A stretch of 64,000 bases of DNA from Allomyces arbusculus (Eukaryota > Blastocladiomycota > Blastocladiomycetes > Blastocladiales > Blastocladiaceae), in contig JADHYV010000003.1 of assembly GCA_027604705.1 (NCBI GenBank), positions 186,001 through 250,000 of the forward strand, read 5' to 3'. A program made the translations under genes and the position numbers. This document shows, in pieces, positions 55,250 through 64,000 of this stretch. The stretch's first letter is position 1. Each line of letters opens with the position of its first letter. The notes below the pieces were generated by a model. That model was not told where the DNA came from. It was given only the letters and a program-made list of their open reading frames with translations, and searched no databases.

Positions 55250-56464
55250 ATGCAGACCATGCCCGCTTCTACCTACCCGCGGCGCATGGCGTCTCTCTCG
55301 TCGCTCTTTGGCGGAAGCTCCGCCGCGTCAACCCGACCACCTTCCTACTCGTCGTTCCCCGCCGAAGACCTGCCGGCCCCACCTCCACCGTACCAACCAG
55401 TCCGCGCGCTGACTGCCGCGCAGCAGCAATCGCAATCGACGCCGCTCCTCAACAAGCCCTCGCGGTACCCGCCGACCGCGCCGGCCCGGACCGACTTCGT
55501 CGCGCTCCCATCCATGACGGCGTTGCAGCGCAAGTTGACGGCGTGGGCGGTCATTCAGCTCGCCGTGTTCCTCGCCATGGCCGCGCAAATTCACGTCATT
55601 TGCACGGCGCACTCGAGATCGCACGCGACATGCCGGTCGGCCCTGCCGTCGCTATCGGCGTGGATCGAAAAGGAGTTTACCGACCCGGGCGCACAGAATG
55701 CCGCGTTGGTTGGCGTATTGCTCGCACCGTTTGCCGCGTATGCGGCGATCGACGTCCTCGCGGCGCGGAAAGTGGTCGCGGTCGCAGCGGCGATGCGGAT
55801 CGAACTGGCGCTGGTTGCGGCCGGGTCGGGGTACTACGCGGCGCACGTTGCAGGGAACGCGCGCGTGCTTGTGTCGACGGCGATCGACGCCGGATGGCCA
55901 AACGCCGCGGTCGCGGCCGCATCGGTCCTCGCTACGGGACTCGCGGTTCTCGCGGTCTTGTACGCCGCGCGGATCATGCACGCGCTGCACCTCGCGAGCG
56001 TCTCGATCGAAGGGAACGCGCTGACCGTGCAATTGCCGCTCTGGTCAACGACCTACGACGATATCGTCGCGCACGAACATGTCGCCGATGACGACGCCCT
56101 GGATCTGGTCTTGGTCCCACCGCTCGCGGCCGTCGGGGCCGGGCTACGGTCGGTCCGGCTCGTGTCCCGGTCAATGCCGCCAGTGGTCGTTGCGCTCGAC
56201 GCGCCGGGGTTTATGCGCGCGCTGGATGCGCTGGTCGAGTGGAATGTGGCATGTGCGGAAGGGGTGGAGTCGACGGGGACGTGCGCTCAGTCGAGCGCCG
56301 TGCGGCTGCCACGGGTCGCGTCGCTGGTTGCGGATGAGGGGTCGGGGACGGCGCGACGACGGTCGGCGAGTATTGTCGCGGGAGACTCGGTAACGGCGCC
56401 GCTCGTCGTCGACTTGACCGTGCGTGATGGGTCGCTGCCGGCGTCCTCTGTTTCGCCAGCCTGA
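55250..56464 (+). CDS. Four-helix membrane protein, function unknown
   Basis: One exon of 404 residues from the ATG at 55250. The frame is open upstream to 55160, but those 30 residues look like leader. A Pro/Ser-rich N-terminal tail of about 90 residues (with PAPPPPYQPV) is cytosolic in style. Likely helices lie at about 96-118 (AWAVIQLAVFLAMAAQIHVI), 152-173, 183-205 (weak) and 218-243 (AAVAAASVLATGLAVLAVLY). A soluble C-terminal domain of about 160 residues follows, with no motif I know. Two Cys in the loop after helix 1 (VICTAHSRSHATC) could pair. Confidence 0.65.
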   Translation: MQTMPASTYPRRMASLSSLFGGSSAASTRPPSYSSFPAEDLPAPPPPYQPVRALTAAQQQSQSTPLLNKPSRYPPTAPARTDFVALPSMTALQRKLTAWAVIQLAVFLAMAAQIHVICTAHSRSHATCRSALPSLSAWIEKEFTDPGAQNAALVGVLLAPFAAYAAIDVLAARKVVAVAAAMRIELALVAAGSGYYAAHVAGNARVLVSTAIDAGWPNAAVAAASVLATGLAVLAVLYAARIMHALHLASVSIEGNALTVQLPLWSTTYDDIVAHEHVADDDALDLVLVPPLAAVGAGLRSVRLVSRSMPPVVVALDAPGFMRALDALVEWNVACAEGVESTGTCAQSSAVRLPRVASLVADEGSGTARRRSASIVAGDSVTAPLVVDLTVRDGSLPASSVSPA

Positions 56465-56653
56465 TAGAGGGGACTGGAAAGTGGAAAGACTCGTTTGCAC
56501 ACTCCTTTAGAGATCCATCCATAACAAAATAGAACCCGAACCGACTAGGTATTCATGTTGGTTTCCAAGGCTAGTCGTCTTCCGCACACTCTCCATCCAC
56601 GACCGAAATAACAAGCCGAAAAATCAAATCCTACCCGTTCGTTCACTCATCGC

Positions 56654-59600
56654 TCACTGCTTGGCCGCCTCGTCGATCAAATAATTGCTCGCCTTGCCCG
56701 GATCGTTATCGTACCGCTTGAGCGCACTCACCGCCTGGTCGTGTGAGAACCCGAGCGCCATGACCGCCGCGACCGCATCAGCCGGCGGCGGAGTGCCTAC
56801 CGGCCGCCCGGGCAACGGCGGCGCCGCCGCGCCCGGCACGGCAGAGGGCGCGGCAAATGGATCAAACGCGTCGTCCACTGCCGCGGGCGCACCGAACGCG
56901 GCCGACGATGACGTGGGCGCCGTCGCACTGAGCGCGGCAAACGGGTCGTCGAACGGCGCGGCCGAAGAGACCGGGGCAGGCGTTGCAGACGCGGTCGCCG
57001 GGGCGGGTCCAGGCGCGCCAAACGGATCAAAGTCGGTGCCCCACGCCGCCGCGGCACCCGTCGTAGACGCCGCGGCACCCGTCGCAGACGCCGCGGCGCT
57101 ACTGCTTGCCGGCATCGCAGGTGCCGGGGCCGCGCCCATCGCCGCAAACGGGTCATGCGCCGCCGCAGACGCGGCGCTCGGTGACCCCGCCGCGGCACCC
57201 CCCGGCGGCGACACGGGCGGGAAATTGAACGCAAATGCATCAAACTCGTTCTTGTACTCGTCCGGGACATCGTCGTCGCTCGTCATCCGCGCGGGGGCCG
57301 CCGGTGTGGGAATTGCCGCGACTGCGGACGGCGACACGACGGTCCCGAGCTTCGACGGTGACGGGAACGCCTGCTCAAACGACTGGATACTCGTGGCCGT
57401 CGGCGACGTCGACCGCAGCTGGTCGAGCGATGGCGGGCGCGGCGCCGGCGCAGCACCTGCCGTTGGCGCAGGAGCGGTCTCGGTAGTGGCGAACGGATCA
57501 AACGAGACTGACCCGGTCAGGGACGCGGACGTGGCGGTGCCCGATGGCATCGCGAGCGAGCTCCCGAGCCCATGGCCCACGGGGGACCGGCCGGAAGTCG
57601 CCGAGAACGTGCTCCCCCCCGTAGTGTGCGCAAACACGGGCGCCGCCGCGGGAGTCGGGCGCGAAAATGTGCTCCCGCCGGTCGCGTGCGCGGCCACGGG
57701 CGCTGCAGCGGTACTGCGCGACGTGCCGGCCGAGACGGTGCTCCCACCCGTCGCGTGCGCCGCGACAGCCGCGACAGCCGCGACCACTTGCGTGGGCCGC
57801 TGCGCCGGCACCGGCGGCGGCGGCATGTTCGCGCGTTTCCGGCGCTCGTCCTCGACTTGACTCGCGATCGCGCCCTTGGTCTCCTCGATATTCTGCACTG
57901 ACTGCGCGTTAAACTCGGCATTCTCCCTCTCCCTCGCGGCTTGCGCGCGCAGACCCGCCAATTCCTGGCGCATCGTGTTGATTTCAAAGTTCAGCGCAAC
58001 GATCCGGTTCCTCGCGGATTCGGCGTCCTGGCGGTGCGCGGCCATTTGGTCGTTCAAACTGGCCTTTTCGGCAATAACCTCTTGCCGCGCACGCTCGAGG
58101 GCCAGCACTTCGTCCTTGAGCGCGTCGACGGCTTTTCGCTCCGTCTCGAACGTTGACTTGAGCGAGTCGAGCAGTTGCTGCTCGGCGTCGTGCGCGGCCT
58201 TGACTTGCCCGAGCCGGATCGTCAGGTTCTGCTTTTCAATGGAGAGCGCGTTGATTGAGTTGGTTGTTTCGATCCGGTGCAGCGACAGGGCCTCGGTCTT
58301 GCTCGTCAGCTGCGCAAGTTCCTGCGCTTCCGGGAGTTGCGACACGGCGGCTGACGGCGGCGCGCCGCTTCCGAGGTTCAGTGCCGGGAAACTGCTAAAC
58401 GATCCGGGCGCACCGGCCATTGACGCACTCGGCGCAGCCGCTAACGCAGGCGCTCTCGTCGTTGCCGACACCGGGGTCGCCGACGACCCGGCGCGCCCCG
58501 CCGTCGCTGTTGCGCCAAATCCCGCCAGGAGCCCGATCCCGCTGAGCGCTGACGCTGCGGCCGCGGGTGCGCCACTTCCACCCCCGGCACCACCACCAAT
58601 AATATCGTCAAACGAGGCCGGCGCCACGGGGTTCGGCGGCGTCGGCGCGAGCGACACGATCGACGCGTTTTTCGCGGCCGAGGCCATCATCTGCGGCGGC
58701 GACGCCGTCCGTCGCGCGGGCGGGATCAGGTCCGTTGGCAACGGGTCCGGGATGGCGTGGCCCGCGAGCCGTTCCATGATTAGGTGCATGGCAAGAATAA
58801 ATTCGTCGCGCTTCAGTTGCGATTGCGAGGAGGGGTGCGGGTCGAGCGCGGTGACGAGCGTCCAGACGTGGCGGAGGTCCGCGGGCGGGAGGTTGGATTT
58901 GAGGAAGAAGTCGTAGCATTCGTTGGCTACCGATGCGACGAAGGTGAGGTTTGGTGAGGAGGGACGGGAGGGAAGGAGGATGGAAACGCACCGGTCGCGA
59001 ACCCCTTCTTGCCCACGTCCACGTCGGCAAAGTACCCGCCGTACAGCTGCTGCTTTTCGGGCGGCACGGCCCACGCCGCTGCCGCCGTCGACGTGCTACT
59101 TGCCGACGCTGCTGTGGGTGCCGCCGCGGCCGCACTTCCCGGACGTTGCGCAGGAATCATGGGCGGCGCATTCGCCGTCATACTGCGCGCGGGCGGCAGC
59201 CCCGTCCCGGCCCGGCCAAGCGTGGCAGCAGACCCACCGCCGAGCATGTTTGACGTGCCCGTCGATTGCGGCTGCAAGGGTGTCAGCGGCGGCGGGCCCG
59301 TGCGGTGGAGCGAGATCGGTGAAGGCCCACCCGCGCGGGACGCGTCGTGCGACGTCGTAGCATGTGGCGTGAGTGTCGCAACGCTGGCACCGGGCGCGTC
59401 GTCAAAGAGCAATGCCGAGAGGCTGGTCGTGTTGGCACCGCCGGCAGCAGACCTGGGCGCGGCAGAAGCGGGCGCGCTCGATGTTGGCGCAGACCCAGGC
59501 CCAAATGGATCAAAGTCGTTGCTCGTCGACTTTGCGGGGGCCGGCTTGGGCTTGGCAAACACCTCGACATCCTGGAAAAACTTGGGCGGTAACGCGTTGG

Positions 59601-59871
59601 GTGGACTTGCGAGCTGGCCACGCGCGATTTGCAACAGCAGGTTGGCAGCCGCGGCAAAGTCGATGAACCGGAGCGAGGCCGGATTGGTCGAGCGGTTGGC
59701 GGCGGCCCAGACGGCCGAAAGGACCGGTGTTGGCAGGCCCGATTGCCGGAAAAACGCGGTCGCACCGTCGACGGAAATCGCATCGTTCGCGAGATTGCCA
59801 CCGTGATTGGTAAACCACGACTCGTATTCGGCGCGGTCGGCGGCTTGCGCCGTGAAGCGCACGTCGGCCAT
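56654..59871 (-). CDS. EDE1: Ede1/Eps15-like endocytic scaffold
   Basis: Starts clathrin-coated pit formation at the plasma membrane. Two exons (59871-58992, 58926-56654) give 1,050 residues. Two EH domains are seen: one near the N-terminus (YESWFTNHGGNLANDAISVD, LRFIDFAAAANLL) and a second spanning the splice (GYFADVDVGKKGFATANE, then CYDFFLKSNLPPADLRHVW). A long coiled coil follows (EAQELAQLTSKTEAL to VQNIEETKGAIAS), then a disordered region with DPF motifs (NDFDPFG, SFDPFATT, DPFAAM). A C-terminal UBA domain ends the protein (VAAVMALGFSHDQAVSAL, GKASNYLID). AHATGGSTVS, AHATGGSTFS and AHTTGGSTFS form a small repeat. Yeast Ede1 has three EH domains; here I can see two. Confidence 0.93.
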
Positions 59872-60499
59872 GGTGGTGCTGCGCGTGAGATCAGGCGGCG
59901 GGACGGGCACGGAGCGGCCGGCAGAGCCGAGTGCGGCAAGTGGCGCGCGGTGATGAGCGCGCTGCTGGTGAGAACGCGCTCGCGATCTCACGGTCGACGT
60001 CGTCGCGGTCAACGCTGTTAATCGCGACAACTTTTCGTGGAGGAGCGGTCGCCAGCGGTCAGACGCGCTGGACAGCTCGTCACGCGATACCCACGGGCGC
60101 CACGCCGCGTCTCGCGCTCTATTTGGCTGCGTCTCCCACGCTTCCACCGCCTACTTTGCGCGCGGAAATCATCGTTTCGCGTGGGCACCGGCAACGAACG
60201 CTCGCACGCCCACGCGCCGCTCCGCAATCTGCAACTGCCCGCAAACGGCTCAGTCTCCCCGCAGAAGCGACACCAATCCGCCGTCGTGTCATCAACTCTG
60301 CCGCCGCTCGCGACCCGACCTGCTCGCGTTCCCGTCGACCCGTCTACCAGCCCCGTTCCGGCCGCCAGCCGCACGACCCTCGCCGACGCAGATCCCCGCC
60401 GTGACGTGCCGGATCCTAGCCCGTCGGCGCTTCGCCCGCTCGACACTCGGTCTCCCCTCTTCATCCATCGACATCACACCTCTGCCGCCCGCACCCCCA
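59872..60499. promoter_or_regulatory. Divergent region, EDE1 / PACRG
   Basis: Promoters of both genes within 628 GC-rich bases. No clear element seen. Confidence 0.45.
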
Positions 60500-61456
60500 A
60501 TGTCTGGCTTTTTCGCCCCGAAAGGCTCGAGCCCCGCCAAGGCCGGCGCCTTTGAGCGCCGCGATAAGGACGCCAAGGAGGTGTCGACATTTCGTAAGCT
60601 CTACGACCGGGGCGACTTCCCAATTGCCGTGCATCACGACGGCACGGGCAACAAGATCAACTGGAAAGTCGACATCGAGAAACTCGACTACCACCACTAC
60701 CTCCCGCTGTTTTTCTCGGGCCTGTGCGAGACCGAGGAGCCCTACGCGTTCTTGGCGCGCCAGGGCGTGCACGATTTGCTCGACAAGGGTGGCGACAAGA
60801 TCTTGCCCGTGGTTCCGCAGCTGATTATTCCGATCAAAAGTACGGGTTAGGCTTGGGTGCTCTTTTCCGCGCTGAACCGGTCCTGACGTACGATGTGGAT
60901 CCACAGAGGCGCTCAACCTGCGCAACCCGCGCGTCATTTGCACGACGCTCAAGGTCCTGCAGCATCTCGTCGAGTCGGCCGATATGGTCGGCGAAGCGCT
61001 CGTGCCTTACTACCGCCAGATCCTGCCCATCTTCAATCTTTTCAAGAATCAGAACGGTACTGCCGTCGTCTTTCCCGTCTTCTCCACCCACTCGCTGATT
61101 TGGGTGCGTGCGTAGTGAACCTTGGCGACGGCATCTACTATGCGCAGCAAAAGCGCGAGAACATTGGCGACCTGATCCAGGAAACACTTGAAAAGTTTGA
61201 GCTCTACGGCGGCGAGGACGCGTTCATCAACATTAAATACATGGTGCCGACCTACGAGAGGTACGCGCTCGCGTCGGTGCCCTTTTCCCTCACATCCATC
61301 GGATTGCAACTCATGCCGCGACCTTTTCGCGTTGTAGTGTCGTGTCGCGAACCTAGGCGGTGCCGTACGGACGAGCCTTGCCGCGCCGGTCGCGATCCAA
61401 GGGGCACTCGATGGATGGATGCGGGGGGGGGGGGGGGGACGACGACTGCGACGTAG
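60500..61456 (+). CDS. PACRG: PACRG, parkin-co-regulated-gene axonemal protein
   Basis: A protein of the inner junction between A and B tubules in ciliary doublets, so it marks a flagellated organism. Exons 60500-60839, 60907-61056, 61116-61260 and 61357-61456 give 244 residues. Identity with animal PACRG is very high: [109 protein letters not shown]. The match stops at MVPTYER, near the usual C-terminus. The last exon codes a tail unlike any PACRG and runs through a 16-base G run, so it may be wrong. The second intron contains TCTTCTCCACCCA. Confidence 0.95.
61423..61438. repeat. Homopolymer run of 16 G (plus strand)
   Basis: Falls in the doubtful last exon of PACRG, where it would code a run of glycine. 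Confidence 0.9.
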
Positions 61457-61883
61457 GGGAAATGACGAGGGGGCACTTTGAATTTCGGCAAATAGACTGC
61501 ACCTCTCGTTTTCCTCGTGCTGATCGATGGATTGATGCTGTCCTGACCGATTCCTCCGTCCCTGACGATCCCATCCTCATGCGGCCGTCCCCGACGACAC
61601 CATCCTCGCGCTGCCCTCGTCACCCCTTTCCCCACGTTTTCACCTGCGATGACAGCAAGAAGAGATGCCTGCATTTCGGCGCGCGACGTGTGGGCCCCTC
61701 CCGGCAGCCAGCCCGCATCGCTTGGTAAATCGGTACTACACGCCCCTACCCGTCTTTGGTTCCCCACCGTCCCAACTTCGGCCCCACGACAAGCAAGAAA
61801 ATAAAAAAAGAGCGAGCGCTGCAATCGTGCTCGGTCCGTCACCCATCTTGTTTTCCCTCTGTTCCTCTCGTATCCACTCCTCT
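61457..61883. other. Convergent 3' region, PACRG / DNM1
   Basis: 3' ends of both genes; no gene or repeat recognised. Confidence 0.55.
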
Positions 61884-64000
61884 TCAGTAAGCCTGCGCAA
61901 TGACCTCGAGGGCCTGCTGGTAGACCTACACGCACGTCGGCCAACCAATCCGCCGTTAGTCTTCTGCTTCCTCTCATACGACCAAGTAAACACGATATCC
62001 GTACCTCCAGCAATGCGCGGCACTCTTCCCGTTGCGCCACGACCTCCGGGTCCTCGGCGAGCAACCCCTCCACCAACTCGTCGCGATACAGCGCCTGCAC
62101 AAGTCGGTTCTGCAACGCCTCCTTGGTCTCATTCACCAACAGGTGCATCACGGCTTTCGGCACCGTATCCGCGAGCGTCTTGCGCACGACGCCGAAATAC
62201 GAGGTGATCAGCATCCGGATCAGCGCGATCGTAAACTCGTCGTTGTCAGCCGCCGCACCGGACCGTGCCGCGGGCGCCAGGCCGCCGTCGGAATCCACAC
62301 CGAGTTCGCCGTTACTCCCAAACGTGACCTGCGGTACCGCCGGCATCGGCGGTTGCGGCACGACCGCGCGCGTCGCCGACGGACTGCGCGACATGGATGG
62401 GCCGGCGGTCGACGCGGCCGCGGCGGCCATCCCGAGCCCCATCCCGCCCATTTTCGGGCCACCGTAAATACTCGGCGGCCGGTCCTGCGCGCCAAACATG
62501 TACGTCAGGAACCCGTCCGGTTTCGTGCGCGGCACGGCCGCTGCCGGCGGCGGCGACGTCGCGGCCAGTGCGGGCGCCGGTGCGGCTGGGAGCGCGCGCG
62601 GCGACGGCAACGGCGACCCACTCCCATCGTCCCCGGCGACCGACGACGCGCCGCGACGCAGGGACATGGCGGAGAGCAGGCCCGTGATCGATGCCGGGCC
62701 CGACGCGGCCGACGGGAGCGTACCGGTGCCGTTCGGGACCGCCAGTGCCGCCGCGCCCACATTCGGGTCGACGACGTGGTGCGGAGCAGCAGGCTGCGAC
62801 GCGACGCGCCGCATCCGGTCGGCGTGTTTCCGTCTCTCGCGTTCCATCTTGCGCTCGAGAACGGCAACCGCCTGCGCGCCACCAATGAAATCCGGGTGCG
62901 CGGTATTGATGTACGCGCGCTGGATCGCGACAAGGGTCGCGACAAACTGTCGCGCGGGCGTCCAGTACTCTTTCAGCAACTGCGCGACGGCGTCGACCAC
63001 CCGTGCACGCAAGATCGGGTACCGCCGGAGTTCGGCCGACCCGCACTCGTGCGTCAGCCGCAAAAGTTCCTCGTACACCTGGTCGACGCACCGCAATGCC
63101 GGTTCCTCGAGCCGCGCGATCTGCGGTTTGACCAGGAGGTCGAACGCGGCCTCAGGGACGAAAAACAACGCCGCGCGCGCACCGGTCGCATTGCGGATGG
63201 CGGTCCGGATTTCGCGCACGGTCAAGGTCGCCATGGGGTCGACGGCGTCGAGCGCGTTGCCAAACCCTTGGTCAAACACCTGGAACAGTCGCGCACCACC
63301 CGAGAGCGAGGTCGTTGCGGACGCCGGTACGGTGCCTTCGACCGACGCCTGGAACTCGGCAGCGTACTTAGTGATGAGCCGCAGGACCGTGGATGCCGGG
63401 GACTGGCCCGAGTGTGCGGTTTCCCCACCGCCGAGCGCGACGAGTTCGGCTTGTTTCGCGTTAATCAGTGCGTTCAGTTTGGCCTTGAGATCCGGCAAAC
63501 GGTCGCGAATGTGCGCGAGCAGGACCTGGTTCAACGTGCGGGCCAGCACGGTCGTCCCGCACCGCGACGCGACGGGCGAGTATACAGGGTGTGTCGCAAA
63601 AAACTGCTGCTCGCGCTTGCGCGCAAACTCGAGGGATTTCCCCTGGTCGATATCGCGCTGCGACCGGTTGACCACACCGACGAACCCGAGCCGCAGTGGG
63701 TAGACGCGGCCCGCCAGAATATCGAGCGCGTGCGTGCCCGGTTCCATCAAGTCGACTTTAGTCAGTAAGCCGAGCGTGCGGTCACCCGTCGGGTCCACTT
63801 CGCGCGCGAGTTTCAGCGAGTCGGAGTTGGCCAAATCGACATTTGCGGGCGAGACGGCCAGGATCAGGCAGTTGGGTTTGGTGATGAACCCCATAATCAG
63901 TTCGCGGATTTGAAGTTCAATGTCGGACGGCTGGTCACCGACGGGGATTTTCGTGAGGCCGGGCAAGTCGACGAGTGTCAGATCGACGACGTTCGGTGAC
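61884..64000 (-). CDS. DNM1: Dynamin-related GTPase Dnm1/Drp1, partial
   Basis: Drives fission of mitochondria and peroxisomes. The visible part is the 3' exon 61925-61884 and a long exon from 62005 past the right edge, so the N-terminus with the P-loop is outside. Seen are the G3 motif region VVDLTLVDLPGLTKIPVGDQ, the G4 motif LLTKVDLMEPGTH, GFVGVVNRSQRDI, the middle/stalk domain, a Ser/Ala/Pro-rich B insert with FLTYMFGAQDRPPSIYGG (typical of the Dnm1 class), and the GTPase effector domain IALIRMLITSYFGVVRKTLA to VNETKEALQNRLV. No pleckstrin domain is present, which separates it from classical dynamins. The last exon codes only VYQQALEVIAQAY; it was joined because it completes the effector domain. 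Confidence 0.95.

Noticed and set aside
56685-57860. Plus-strand open frame of 391 codons
   Set aside because: Antisense to EDE1; low-complexity Ala/Gly/Ser sequence mirrors the disordered part of that gene.
62032-63768. Plus-strand open frame of 578 codons
   Set aside because: Antisense to DNM1, Arg/His-rich, no recognisable domain.
1-64000. Transposons, virus-derived elements, CRISPR arrays, bacterial-type operons
   Set aside because: No transposase, integrase, reverse transcriptase, capsid or Cas-like sequence, no terminal repeats and no regularly spaced repeats were seen.

Overview
The window reads as nuclear DNA of a zoosporic (flagellated) fungus, most likely a blastocladiomycete of the Allomyces/Catenaria/Blastocladiella kind. 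It has clearly fungal genes (Dsc1/Tul1 ubiquitin ligase, Mtc1, Ede1, Gpi1, an Scs7-type fatty acid hydroxylase) next to axonemal genes that only flagellated lineages keep (PACRG, a SPAG8-like protein). The DNA is GC-rich, genes are close together, and most introns are about 60-100 bases. I rebuilt 26 genes by joining exons so that frame, domain sequence and splice sites all agree. About 51 introns were proposed by hand and none was checked against transcripts.

Layout. 0.6-4.1 kb: PI 4-kinase (Pik1/PI4KB). 4.8-6.0: leucine-rich repeat protein. 6.1-7.5: heat-shock-factor-type regulator (minus). 8.4-10.3: a protein with an N-terminal U-box and a complete rhomboid protease domain (minus). 10.7-12.2: Mtc1-like (minus). 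12.6-16.7: large membrane-anchored protein with a GH18-like and two NodB-like domains that have all lost their catalytic residues. 17.4-19.0: GATA factor (minus). 21.1-23.1: coilin-like protein. 23.3-24.2 and 24.5-25.4: copper chaperone CCS and a CYTH enzyme, divergent. 25.7-27.5: mitochondrial four-HMG-box protein. 28.1-30.8: HSPA12-type Hsp70. 31.3-33.1: Gpi1. 33.2-35.9: Dsc1/Tul1 (minus). 36.5-37.8: fatty acid 2-hydroxylase. 38.1-49.4: cluster of four seven-transmembrane RGS proteins, three minus and one plus. 49.6-52.4: an unknown protein and an F-box/LRR-like protein, divergent. 53.7-56.5: SPAG8-like protein and a four-helix membrane protein, divergent. 56.7-61.5: Ede1 and PACRG, divergent. 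61.9-64.0: dynamin-related protein Dnm1, running off the right edge.

Themes. Membrane and signalling functions dominate: PI4P synthesis, endocytosis (Ede1), organelle fission (Dnm1), Golgi/ER protein quality control (Dsc1/Tul1, U-box rhomboid), GPI-anchor synthesis, sphingolipid hydroxylation and G-protein control (the 7TM-RGS cluster). The strongest novelty candidates are the U-box/rhomboid fusion, the four-gene 7TM-RGS cluster with signs of gene conversion, the all-dead GH18/NodB protein and a coilin homologue in a fungus. Two splice-site habits recur: donors beginning GTACG rather than GTAAG, and 3' ends built from CTGAC followed by TCTCCACC.

I saw no tRNA, rRNA, CRISPR array, transposon or virus-derived element.
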